64,000 nucleotides of DNA. Source: Alphaproteobacteria bacterium (GTDB taxonomy: Bacteria; Pseudomonadota; Alphaproteobacteria; UBA828). A model generated the notes under the pieces. That model did not search any database. It had not been told where the DNA came from and saw nothing but the letters and a program-made list of their open reading frames with translations. The stretch covers positions 1 through 64,000 of the forward strand of contig JAJEEP010000049.1 in NCBI GenBank assembly GCA_022820945.1. The letters are read 5' to 3'. A program made the position numbers and the translations under genes. Shown piece after piece: positions 15,941 to 23,783 of the stretch (the stretch's first letter is position 1; every line of letters starts with the position of its first letter).

Positions 15941-16080
15941 GTTAACAGCCCTGTTCCCACACGCTACGAGGGCCGGGTTGCATGTCGGCTGCACCCCCAC
16001 CATATGGCGTCAGCGGCGGCGGCCGAGTGCCAGGTGCGACCGTCGCCGCGGTGGCAGGCGCGGGCGATTCGAGGTTCCGA

Positions 16081-16108
16081 TTGTCGAAACGCCGCCTCGT
16101 GCTATACA
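16081..16108 (+). promoter_or_regulatory. Likely sigma-70 promoter of accA
   Basis: TTGTCG (16081-16086) and TATACA (16103-16108) are 16 bases apart, and the start codon of accA lies 25 bases further on behind an AAAGG ribosome site. The 190 bases before it (15941-16132) show no gene. Confidence 0.5.
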
Positions 16109-16132
16109 TGATCTGGGTTAAAGGGCGAGTCG

Positions 16133-17089
16133 ATGAACAGTTATCTCGACTTCGAAAAGCCGATCGCGGAAATCGAAGGCAAGCTCCAGGAGCTTCGCCA
16201 CCTCAGCGACGACAGCGGCGTCAACATGCTCGACGAGGTCACCCGCCTCGAGAGCAAGGTCGACCGTCTGCTCAAGCAGACATACAGCCGCCTGACTCCG
16301 TGGCAGAAGACGCAAGTCGCCCGCCATCAGCTCAGGCCCCACTGCTCCGATTACATCGCGCGCCTCATCACGGACTTCATTCCGCTTGCCGGCGACCGTG
16401 CCTTCGGCGAGGACCGGGCCGTGATCGGCGGGCTGGGGCGCTTCCACGGCCACACCACCATGGTCATCGGCCAGGAGAAGGGATCCGATACCGAGGGCCG
16501 GGTCGCCCACAACTTCGGCATGGCCAACCCCGAAGGTTACCGCAAGGCGTCGCGTCTGCTGCGGCTGGCGGAGCGCTTTCAGGTCCCCGTGCTGACGCTG
16601 ATCGACACGCCGGGCGCCTATCCCGGCGTCGGCGCTGAGGAGCGCGGACAGGCGGAGGCGATCGCGCGCTGCATCGAGGCCTGTCTCGATGTCAGGGTTC
16701 CTGTGGTTGCACTGATTATTGGCGAGGGCGGGTCCGGCGGGGCGATTGCGCTAGGCGTCGCCAACCGCGTGCTGATGATGGAGCACGCGACTTATTCGGT
16801 GATCTCGCCAGAGGGTTGCGCGTCGATCCTTTGGCGCGACGCGGCTCATGCGGAGACCGCGGCGGAGGCGCTGCGATTGACGGCGGAGGATTTGCACTCC
16901 CTCGGCGTGATCGACAGCATCGTGCCGGAGCCGGTGGGCGGCGCCCACCGGGATGCGGCGAGCGCGATCGATCGGGCCGGTTCGGTGCTGGAAGAGGCGT
17001 TCGCCGAGCTGCGCGGCCTCGACGGAGCGTCCCTGCGCGGCCAGCGGCGGGAGAAGTACCTGGCGCTGGGCGCCGTCGCCGAAGGTTAG
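16133..17089 (+). CDS. accA: Acetyl-CoA carboxylase carboxyltransferase alpha subunit
   Basis: With AccD this forms the carboxyltransferase that moves CO2 from biotin carrier to acetyl-CoA, the committed step of fatty acid synthesis. It has 318 residues, the standard size. It begins MNSYLDFEKPIAEIE with the N-terminal coiled helix region. The crotonase-like core has VIGQEKGSDT, RVAHNFGMANPEGYRKA, LIDTPGAYPGVGAEERGQ and the oxyanion-forming IGEGGSGGAIALG. The start is ATG at 16133 with a close promoter and AAAGG. It converges on ccmC with a 33-base gap. Confidence 0.97.
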   Translation: MNSYLDFEKPIAEIEGKLQELRHLSDDSGVNMLDEVTRLESKVDRLLKQTYSRLTPWQKTQVARHQLRPHCSDYIARLITDFIPLAGDRAFGEDRAVIGGLGRFHGHTTMVIGQEKGSDTEGRVAHNFGMANPEGYRKASRLLRLAERFQVPVLTLIDTPGAYPGVGAEERGQAEAIARCIEACLDVRVPVVALIIGEGGSGGAIALGVANRVLMMEHATYSVISPEGCASILWRDAAHAETAAEALRLTAEDLHSLGVIDSIVPEPVGGAHRDAASAIDRAGSVLEEAFAELRGLDGASLRGQRREKYLALGAVAEG

Positions 17090-17122
17090 TGCGACGCTCC
17101 CCCCGCCCGCGTCGGGGCAACC

Positions 17123-17896
17123 TTAAAGAGAGACCTGGGCCAACCGCAGATTCCGGATGCGCCGGCTCGCGATCTCTGCGCGCACGCGCGGAATCAGCAC
17201 GGTCAGGTAGTAGGCCATGAAGCCCGCCGCCATCAGCAGAAGTGGCGCCACCATGGAGCTGTCGATGGACGGCGCGTCGATCTTCGAGATCGTCGCCGGC
17301 TGGTGCAGCGTGTTCCACCAGTCGACCGAGAACTTGACGATGGGCACGTTGACCACGCCCACCAGCGCCAGGATCGCGGCGACGCGGGCGCCCTTGGCGG
17401 GATCGTCGAAGGCAGCGTGGAGCGCCATGTACCCGAGATAGAGGAAGAACAGGATCAGCATCGAGGTGAGCCGCGCGTCCCACACCCACCACGTGCCCCA
17501 CATCGGCTGCCCCCAGAGCGACCCGCTCAACAGCGTGATGAAGGTGAAGGCGGCGCCGACCGGTGCGCTCGACTTCGCCACCAGGTCCGCAAGCGGATGG
17601 CGCCAGACCAGGCTGGCCGCACTGCAGAGCGCGATCACGACGTAGACGAAGAGCGACATCCACGCCGCCGGCACATGGACGAAGATGATGCGGTAGGCGT
17701 CGCCCTGCTGATAGTCGGGCGGTGCCACGTAGAGGCCGAGCACCAGGCCGGCCGCGATCAGCGCCGCTGTCGCAGCCGCCGCCCAGGGATAGACCGCGCG
17801 CGCAACGCGGAGAAAGCGCGCCGGGTTGGCGAAGAAGTGGATGCTCGTCCAGCTCGTTTTCGCGCGCCTCGTCGCTCCCGTTGCCCGTGTCGCCAT
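17123..17896 (-). CDS. ccmC: Heme exporter permease CcmC
   Basis: Inner-membrane component of system I cytochrome c maturation that loads heme onto CcmE. It has 257 residues from the ATG at 17896. Six hydrophobic segments are visible, and the periplasmic tryptophan-rich heme-handling motif GTWWVWDARLTS is intact. Histidines HVPAAWM and TLHQPA flank it at the places expected for heme ligands. It is last in ccmA-ccmB-ccmC, five bases after ccmB. No ccmD or ccmG/dsbE follows; the next gene is the converging accA. A longer frame extends upstream but only antisense to ccmB. Confidence 0.95.
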   Translation of the reverse strand: MATRATGATRRAKTSWTSIHFFANPARFLRVARAVYPWAAAATAALIAAGLVLGLYVAPPDYQQGDAYRIIFVHVPAAWMSLFVYVVIALCSAASLVWRHPLADLVAKSSAPVGAAFTFITLLSGSLWGQPMWGTWWVWDARLTSMLILFFLYLGYMALHAAFDDPAKGARVAAILALVGVVNVPIVKFSVDWWNTLHQPATISKIDAPSIDSSMVAPLLLMAAGFMAYYLTVLIPRVRAEIASRRIRNLRLAQVSL

Positions 17897-17901
17897 CCGA
17901 C

Positions 17902-18570
17902 CTATTCCACCGTCATGCGGAGTGCCGCCGCTGCAGCCACTGGCCCAAGCGTCAGCGCGGCCGCCAGCCCGCCTGCCATGATCGACAGGTTCGCATGCAC
18001 GCCGACATCGAGCACGGCGCCCTCCACCGCACCCACGCCGAATATGAGAACGGGAACATAGAGCGGCAAGACCAGAAGCGCGATTAGCGCGCTTCCGCGT
18101 CGCAAGCCCACGGTCAGCGCCGCGCCGACAGCCCCGATCAGGCTGAGGATCGGCGTGCCCAGCAGCAGCGAGACGATCAGGATGACGAGGCCGTCCGTAC
18201 TCATGTTCAGGAGGAGCGCGAGAATCGGCGCGGCGATGGCGAGCGGAAGTCCGGTCGTGAGCCAATGCGCCACTGTCTTGGCCAGCACGACGAACTCCAG
18301 CGGCAGCATGCCGAGCATCAGCTGTTCGAGGCTGCCGTCCTCGTGGTCGGCGACGAAGAGCCGGTCCAGCGACAAGAGCGCCGCGAGCAGCGCCGCGACC
18401 CAGACGGCGCCGGGCGCAATTCGGCTGAGCAGGCCGAGCTCCGGCCCGACGCCGAGCGGAAAGAGCGTCACCGCGATGACGAAGAAGACCACCGCCATCA
18501 ACGTGCCGATGCCGCCCCGCACCGCGAGCGTGACCTCGCGCCCGATGAGCCGGAGGAAGACGCCTACCAC
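17902..18570 (-). CDS. ccmB: Heme exporter permease CcmB
   Basis: Membrane partner of the CcmA ATPase in releasing holo-CcmE during cytochrome c maturation. It has 222 residues with about six transmembrane segments, the family N-terminus FLRLIGREVTLAVRGG and the loop LFVADHEDGSLEQLML that contacts the ATPase. The start is GTG at 18570, overlapping the last seven bases of ccmA, so the two are coupled. Length is as expected (about 220). Confidence 0.95.
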   Translation of the reverse strand: MVGVFLRLIGREVTLAVRGGIGTLMAVVFFVIAVTLFPLGVGPELGLLSRIAPGAVWVAALLAALLSLDRLFVADHEDGSLEQLMLGMLPLEFVVLAKTVAHWLTTGLPLAIAAPILALLLNMSTDGLVILIVSLLLGTPILSLIGAVGAALTVGLRRGSALIALLVLPLYVPVLIFGVGAVEGAVLDVGVHANLSIMAGGLAAALTLGPVAAAAALRMTVE

Positions 18571-19352
18571 TGTTCTTCGTCCTCCGGCGTGGGCTCCTGG
18601 TCGGCCAGCAGCGCATCGGCCGTGATCGCGTGCCCACCGAGGTCGAGCCGGTGAGCACCGTCGAGCGCGATCTCCCCATGGGTGGCCACGACCACGATGC
18701 CGCCATCGGTCCGGTGCGCGGCGATCATGGTCGCGACGAGGTGGGCGGCTTCCGCGTCGAGCGTGACCGTCGGCTCGTCGAGCAGCCAGAGCGGCGCGGG
18801 CGTCGCCAGAATTCGTGCCAGCGCCAGCCGCCGTCGCTGTCCTGCCGACAGGTAACGCCCCGGCACGTCGGCAAGCCCCTCGATGCCGAGGGCCTCAAGC
18901 GCGCCGGGCGCGGCCCGCGCAGCCCCTCTGAAACGCGCCCAGCCATCCAGGTTCTCGGCCGCCGAGAGCGTCGGCTTCACCGCGTCGAGATGACCGACAT
19001 AGTGGAGCCGGCCGCGATGCGCGGGCCAATCCTCGTCGAGCGATTCGCCTTCCCAGGCAAGCGTTCCACCCGCCCGCTTCAGGAGACCCGCGAGGATGCG
19101 CAGCAGGCTCGACTTGCCCGAGCCGTTAGGTCCGACGAGCGCGAGCGCTCCACCGGGCTCAAGGCGGAAGGAGACCCCGGTAAAGACCGGGCGCTCTCCG
19201 CGGATGCAGGCCACGCCGTGCGCCTCGAAACAGGCTGGGGGCGACGCTGGCCGTGACGCTGGTGAGATATGCGGGCTAGCCGGGCCGGGAATCTTGCACC
19301 CCTCTCCGGTCGAGCCTAGAAGGAACGCCAAGCCTATCGGCGGCACGTGCAT
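18564..19352 (-). CDS. ccmA: Heme exporter ATP-binding protein CcmA
   Basis: ATPase of the CcmABCD complex. Motifs are Walker [11 protein letters not shown]-loop region [15 protein letters not shown], signature [13 protein letters not shown], Walker [14 protein letters not shown] and the H-loop THGEI. The start is unresolved. The first conserved strand ([16 protein letters not shown]) has no ATG, GTG or TTG just before it. I give the ATG at 19352, which makes 262 residues against the usual 205-215. An ATT at 19290-19292, six bases after GGAGAGGGG, is a tempting rare start giving 242 residues. The head of the gene faces acnA, only tens of bases away. Confidence 0.88.
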   Translation of the reverse strand: MHVPPIGLAFLLGSTGEGCKIPGPASPHISPASRPASPPACFEAHGVACIRGERPVFTGVSFRLEPGGALALVGPNGSGKSSLLRILAGLLKRAGGTLAWEGESLDEDWPAHRGRLHYVGHLDAVKPTLSAAENLDGWARFRGAARAAPGALEALGIEGLADVPGRYLSAGQRRRLALARILATPAPLWLLDEPTVTLDAEAAHLVATMIAAHRTDGGIVVVATHGEIALDGAHRLDLGGHAITADALLADQEPTPEDEEQW

Positions 19353-19398
19353 GCGGCAAGCAGGCACCCGGCGCCGGAATGCAAGGGGGAACAGCGCG

Positions 19399-22095
19399 TT
19401 GATCGCCTTGGGACAAGACAGCCTCCGCACCCGCCGCACACTCAGCGTCGGCGGGCGCTCCTACGACTACTACAGCTTGCCGGCGGCTGCCGAGTCCGAC
19501 CTCGGCGACATCGCCCGCCTGCCGTTCTCCCTCAAGGTCCTGCTGGAGAACCTGCTCCGCTTCGAGGATGGCCGCAGCGTCAGCGTCGACGACATCCGTG
19601 CGGTCGCGGGGTGGTTGGACGAGGGACGCGGCGGGGGGGAGATCGCCTACCGGCCGGCCCGCGTGCTCATGCAGGATTTTACGGGCGTGCCGGCGGTAGT
19701 GGACCTCGCCGCAATGCGGGCCGCCGTGACCGCGCTTGGCGGCGATGCCGGCCGCATCAATCCGCTCTCGCCGGTCGATCTCGTGATCGACCATTCGGTG
19801 ATGGTGGACCATTTCGGCACGACCCAGGCCTTCGGGCAGAACGTCTCGCTGGAGATGGCGCGCAACGGCGAGCGCTATGCCTTCCTCCGCTGGGGCCAGC
19901 AGGCGTTCGAGAACTTCCGCGTGGTGCCGCCGGGCACGGGCATCTGCCATCAGGTCAATCTGGAGTATCTCGCCCAGGTGGTGTGGACCGACGAGGCCGA
20001 CGGCGCCACCGTCGCCTATCCCGACACCCTGGTCGGCACCGACAGCCACACGACCATGGTCAACGGCCTCGCCGTGCTCGGATGGGGCGTCGGCGGAATC
20101 GAGGCCGAGGCGGCCATGCTCGGCCAGCCGATCTCGATGCTGCTGCCGGACGTGATCGGCTTCAAGCTCTCAGGCCGGCTCCGCGAGGGCGCGACCGCGA
20201 CCGATCTGGTGCTGACCGTGACCCAGATGCTGCGCGAGCGCGGCGTGGTCGGGAAGTTCGTCGAGTTCTTCGGGCCCGGCCTCGACGATCTCGGGCTCGC
20301 GGACCGCGCCACCATCGCCAACATGGCGCCGGAATACGGCGCGACCTGCGGCTTCTTCCCCATCGACCGCGAGACCGTCGACTACCTCACCGGCAGCGCG
20401 CGGGAGCCCGAGCGCGTCGCGCTGGTCGAGGCCTACGCGAAGGCGCAGGGCATGTGGCGCGAGGCCGGCACGCCCGATCCCGTGTTCACCGACACCCTGG
20501 AGCTCGATCTGGGTCAGGTGGAGCCCAGCATCGCCGGCCCCAAGCGGCCGCAGGACAAGATCCGGCTCTCCGACGCCAAGCCGACTTTCGCCGCCGCTCT
20601 GGACTCGACCTTCGGCGTCTCGGACGGGGCAGCAAGCACGCGCGTGCCGGTCGCCGGCACGGACTACACTCTCCGGCACGGCGATGTGGTGATCGCCGCC
20701 ATCACGAGCTGCACCAACACCTCCAACCCGAGCGTGATGGTGGGGGCCGGGTTGCTCGCCCGCAACGCGGTCGCCCGTGGCCTCAGCGTCAAGCCCTGGG
20801 TCAAGACCTCGCTGGCGCCGGGCTCCAAGGTGGTCTCGGACTATCTTGCCAAGGCAGGACTGCAGGACGACCTCGACGCACTGGGTTTCAACCTCGTGGG
20901 CTACGGCTGCACCACCTGCATCGGCAATTCGGGGCCGCTGGAGCCGCCGATCGCCGAAGCCGTCGAGAGCGCCGACCTGGTGGTCTGCTCCGTGCTTTCC
21001 GGCAACCGCAACTTCGAGGGCCGGATCAGCCCGCACGTGAAGGCCAACTACCTGGCCTCGCCGCCGCTGGTCGTGGCCTACGCGATCGCAGGCTCCATGA
21101 CGCGCGACCTCGGCACCGAGCCGCTCGGCACGGGCCACGGCGGCGAGCTTGTCTACCTGCGGGACATCTGGCCGACGGCGGCCGAGATTCGCGACACCGT
21201 GCAAAGCGCCATCACCCCCGCCATGTTCCGCGAGCGCTACGGCGATGTCTTTACCGGCGACGACGACTGGCGCTCGATTGCGGCGCCGGCCGGGCAGACC
21301 TACGCCTGGGATGCGGGCAGCACCTACGTGCAGCACCCGCCCTACTTCCAGGGCATGGCGGCGGAGCCGCAGCCGCCGGAGGACATCGGCGGCGCGCGGA
21401 TCCTCTGCCTCCTCGGCGACACCATTACCACCGACCACATCTCGCCCGCCGGCGCCATCGGCGCCGAGACCCCCGGCGGCACGTACCTGCTGGAGCGCCA
21501 GATTGCGCGCCGGGACTTCAACTCCTACGGCGCGCGGCGCGGCAACCACGACGTGATGATGCGGGGCACCTTCGCAAACATCCGCATCCGCAACGAGCTT
21601 GCGCCCGGCACCGAGGGCGGCATCACCCTTCACATGCCGGACGGCACCGAGATGCCGGTCTACGACGCCGCCATGGCTTACCAGGCCGAGGGCGTGCCGC
21701 TCGTCGTGTTCGCGGGCAAGGAATACGGCACCGGCTCCTCGCGCGACTGGGCAGCCAAGGGCACGCGGCTGCTCGGCGTGCGGGCCGTCATCGCCGAGAG
21801 CTTCGAGCGCATCCACCGCTCCAACCTGGTGGGCATGGGCGTGCTGCCGCTGGAATTCACCGAGGGCACGACGCGGAAGAGCCTGGGTCTCGACGGCAGC
21901 GAGCAGATCGACCTGGAGGGCATCGCCGGCGGAATCACGCCGCGCATGACCGTGACCTGCCGCATCCGCCGCGCCGACGGTTCGGCGGAGGAGATCGCGC
22001 TCCGCTGCCGGATCGATACCGCCGACGAGGCCGATTACTACCGCCACGGCGGCATCCTGCACTACGTGCTGCGGGGCCTTGCCAAGGCTGCGTGA
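19399..22095 (+). CDS. acnA: Aconitate hydratase A
   Basis: Interconverts citrate and isocitrate in the TCA cycle. It has 898 residues from the TTG at 19399, chosen because AAGGGGG ends nine bases upstream and the product then begins [15 protein letters not shown], as in AcnA proteins. The open frame extends much further upstream, but that part is antisense to ccmA. Three cluster-binding cysteines are at about 438 (TSCTNTSNP), 504 and 507 ([13 protein letters not shown]), matching the IRP/AcnA spacing. The C-terminal swivel domain has [16 protein letters not shown]. It is divergent from ccmABC, a frequent alphaproteobacterial arrangement, and converges on the acyl-CoA ligase with an 18-base gap. 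Confidence 0.96.
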   Translation: MIALGQDSLRTRRTLSVGGRSYDYYSLPAAAESDLGDIARLPFSLKVLLENLLRFEDGRSVSVDDIRAVAGWLDEGRGGGEIAYRPARVLMQDFTGVPAVVDLAAMRAAVTALGGDAGRINPLSPVDLVIDHSVMVDHFGTTQAFGQNVSLEMARNGERYAFLRWGQQAFENFRVVPPGTGICHQVNLEYLAQVVWTDEADGATVAYPDTLVGTDSHTTMVNGLAVLGWGVGGIEAEAAMLGQPISMLLPDVIGFKLSGRLREGATATDLVLTVTQMLRERGVVGKFVEFFGPGLDDLGLADRATIANMAPEYGATCGFFPIDRETVDYLTGSAREPERVALVEAYAKAQGMWREAGTPDPVFTDTLELDLGQVEPSIAGPKRPQDKIRLSDAKPTFAAALDSTFGVSDGAASTRVPVAGTDYTLRHGDVVIAAITSCTNTSNPSVMVGAGLLARNAVARGLSVKPWVKTSLAPGSKVVSDYLAKAGLQDDLDALGFNLVGYGCTTCIGNSGPLEPPIAEAVESADLVVCSVLSGNRNFEGRISPHVKANYLASPPLVVAYAIAGSMTRDLGTEPLGTGHGGELVYLRDIWPTAAEIRDTVQSAITPAMFRERYGDVFTGDDDWRSIAAPAGQTYAWDAGSTYVQHPPYFQGMAAEPQPPEDIGGARILCLLGDTITTDHISPAGAIGAETPGGTYLLERQIARRDFNSYGARRGNHDVMMRGTFANIRIRNELAPGTEGGITLHMPDGTEMPVYDAAMAYQAEGVPLVVFAGKEYGTGSSRDWAAKGTRLLGVRAVIAESFERIHRSNLVGMGVLPLEFTEGTTRKSLGLDGSEQIDLEGIAGGITPRMTVTCRIRRADGSAEEIALRCRIDTADEADYYRHGGILHYVLRGLAKAA

Positions 22096-22113
22096 ACGCT
22101 CCGCTGACGCCGT

Positions 22114-23766
22114 CTATTCGGCGGCCCGATCGGCCGTCGGGTCGCCCAGCCTTTCCAGGGCAAGCGCGCGAAGCTTGTGCTTCTGCACCTTGCCGCTCGC
22201 GGTCATGGGGAAGGCATCGACCGAGAGCACGTGGCGCGGGCTCTTGAAGCTCGCGATCCGGCCCTTGCAGTAGGCAGCAATCTCTTCGCCGGTGACGGAC
22301 TTACTCGGCGCGGTGACGACGAACGCCACGGCGACCTCGTTGAGCCGCGCATCGGGATAACCTACCACCGCCACCTGGTCGACAGCCTCGTGGGCCATGA
22401 GGAAGGCCTCGACCTCCGCCGGCGACACGTTCTCTCCGCCGACCCTGAGCTGGTCCTTGAAGCGGCCGACGAAGCGGATGTGCCCGTCGGCGCGGAGCAC
22501 CACCGTGTCGCCGGTATGCAGCCAGCCGTCGCCGTCGATGGCCTCGGCGGTCTCCTCGGGCTTCTTGTAGTAGCCCTGGGTGATCATGTAGCCGCGAATC
22601 AGCAGCTCGCCTTCCTCACCCACCGCGATCTCCCCGCCGGTCTCCGGGTCAACGACCTTGATCTCGAAGCCCGGCGCCGGGAAGCCCGAGGCATCCGAGC
22701 GCTGCTCCGGCGTCGAGTTGCCGAAGGACATGGTGGCAAAGGTGAAGGTCTCGGTCATGCCCCAGCCGGTGAACGTGGGCACCATCTCGGTCTGCACCCG
22801 CCGCGCGATACGGGCCGAGCTGGTCATGCCGGAGGGAAAGGTGCCGAAGCGCAGGCTGGAGATGTCCCGCGGCGTCCGCTCCAGGGAATCGAGATACTCC
22901 TTGTAGTGGGTATCGAAGCCGTGGGTAATCGTGCCCTTCTCCGCCTCAACCAGCCGCATGCACTCGTCGGCGTCGAAGCGGTCCAGCAGCACGTGCTTGC
23001 AGCCCGCGATCACGGCGATCAAGCCGGCCTCGCTGAAGCCGTACATGTGGAAGAGCGGCAGCGGATTGACGATCGCGTCCTCGAAGGTGAGGCCGATGCG
23101 GTTGGCCCGCTCGCGCATGTTGCGGATCATCAGGTGGGTGTGGAGCACGCCCTTGGGGTGCCCGGTGGTGCCGGAGGTGTAGCCGATCATCACCGGCTCG
23201 TCGGGATCGACCGCCGCCGCACGGGCCCCGAGCGCGGCATCGCTCACCGCGTCGCCCCCTGCGAGCATCGCCTCCCAGCCCACCGTACCGGGCACGTCGC
23301 TCTCGCCCACCGTGACAAGTCGACGAAGCCGGGGGAAGCCCTCGATTGCGGCTGCGCGCGGATCCTGCGCCGCCAGCCTCGGCAGCACCTCCGCCAGCAT
23401 CGCCGCATAATCGACCGGGCCGGAGCGGTCCACGCTGATCCAGGTGCCGCTGTCGGATTGCCGCACCGTGTAGGCCACGTCGTCGGTGCGGTAGCGGGTG
23501 TTGAGCGGCACCAGCACGGCACCGATCTTGGCGATGGCGAAGGTGAGGAAGAGCCACTCCGGCCGATTGTTCATCCAGAGCGCGACGTGCTCGCCCGTCT
23601 CGACGCCGAGCGCCATCAGCCCCTTGGCGACACGATCCACCTCCCGGTCGTAGTCCCGGTAGGTCCAGCGCTTGCCGTCGCAGACCAACGCCTCGCGCCC
23701 CCCCCAGCGCCGGGCCGCCTCCGCCGGCAGGTCGCCCAGCCGCTCCTTCGGGTACCAGTCGCCCAT
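22114..23766 (-). CDS. AMP-forming acyl-CoA ligase
   Basis: Activates a carboxylic acid to its CoA thioester through an acyl-adenylate. It has 550 residues from the ATG at 23766; the larger open frame upstream is a shadow of the flavoprotein gene. Motifs are the P-loop-like YTSGTTGHPKGV, GWGMTETFTF, LHTGDTVVLRADGHIRFVGR and the C-terminal catalytic lysine in MTASGKVQKHKL. It lies 17 bases downstream of the flavoprotein gene on the same strand and is likely co-transcribed. The substrate is not deducible; medium-chain or aromatic acids are common for this group. Confidence 0.88.
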   Translation of the reverse strand: MGDWYPKERLGDLPAEAARRWGGREALVCDGKRWTYRDYDREVDRVAKGLMALGVETGEHVALWMNNRPEWLFLTFAIAKIGAVLVPLNTRYRTDDVAYTVRQSDSGTWISVDRSGPVDYAAMLAEVLPRLAAQDPRAAAIEGFPRLRRLVTVGESDVPGTVGWEAMLAGGDAVSDAALGARAAAVDPDEPVMIGYTSGTTGHPKGVLHTHLMIRNMRERANRIGLTFEDAIVNPLPLFHMYGFSEAGLIAVIAGCKHVLLDRFDADECMRLVEAEKGTITHGFDTHYKEYLDSLERTPRDISSLRFGTFPSGMTSSARIARRVQTEMVPTFTGWGMTETFTFATMSFGNSTPEQRSDASGFPAPGFEIKVVDPETGGEIAVGEEGELLIRGYMITQGYYKKPEETAEAIDGDGWLHTGDTVVLRADGHIRFVGRFKDQLRVGGENVSPAEVEAFLMAHEAVDQVAVVGYPDARLNEVAVAFVVTAPSKSVTGEEIAAYCKGRIASFKSPRHVLSVDAFPMTASGKVQKHKLRALALERLGDPTADRAAE

Positions 23767-23783
23767 GCCGTGCCCTGCCGCCC

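Noticed and set aside
17897-18706. N-terminal extension of ccmC to 527 residues.
   Set aside because: The extra sequence is antisense-like reading over ccmB and ccmA in another frame; the ATG at 17896 gives the normal CcmC size.
19347-22247. A 966-codon plus-strand frame in another phase of acnA.
   Set aside because: The acnA frame carries all three cluster cysteines in the right spacing; the alternative is His/Arg-rich nonsense.
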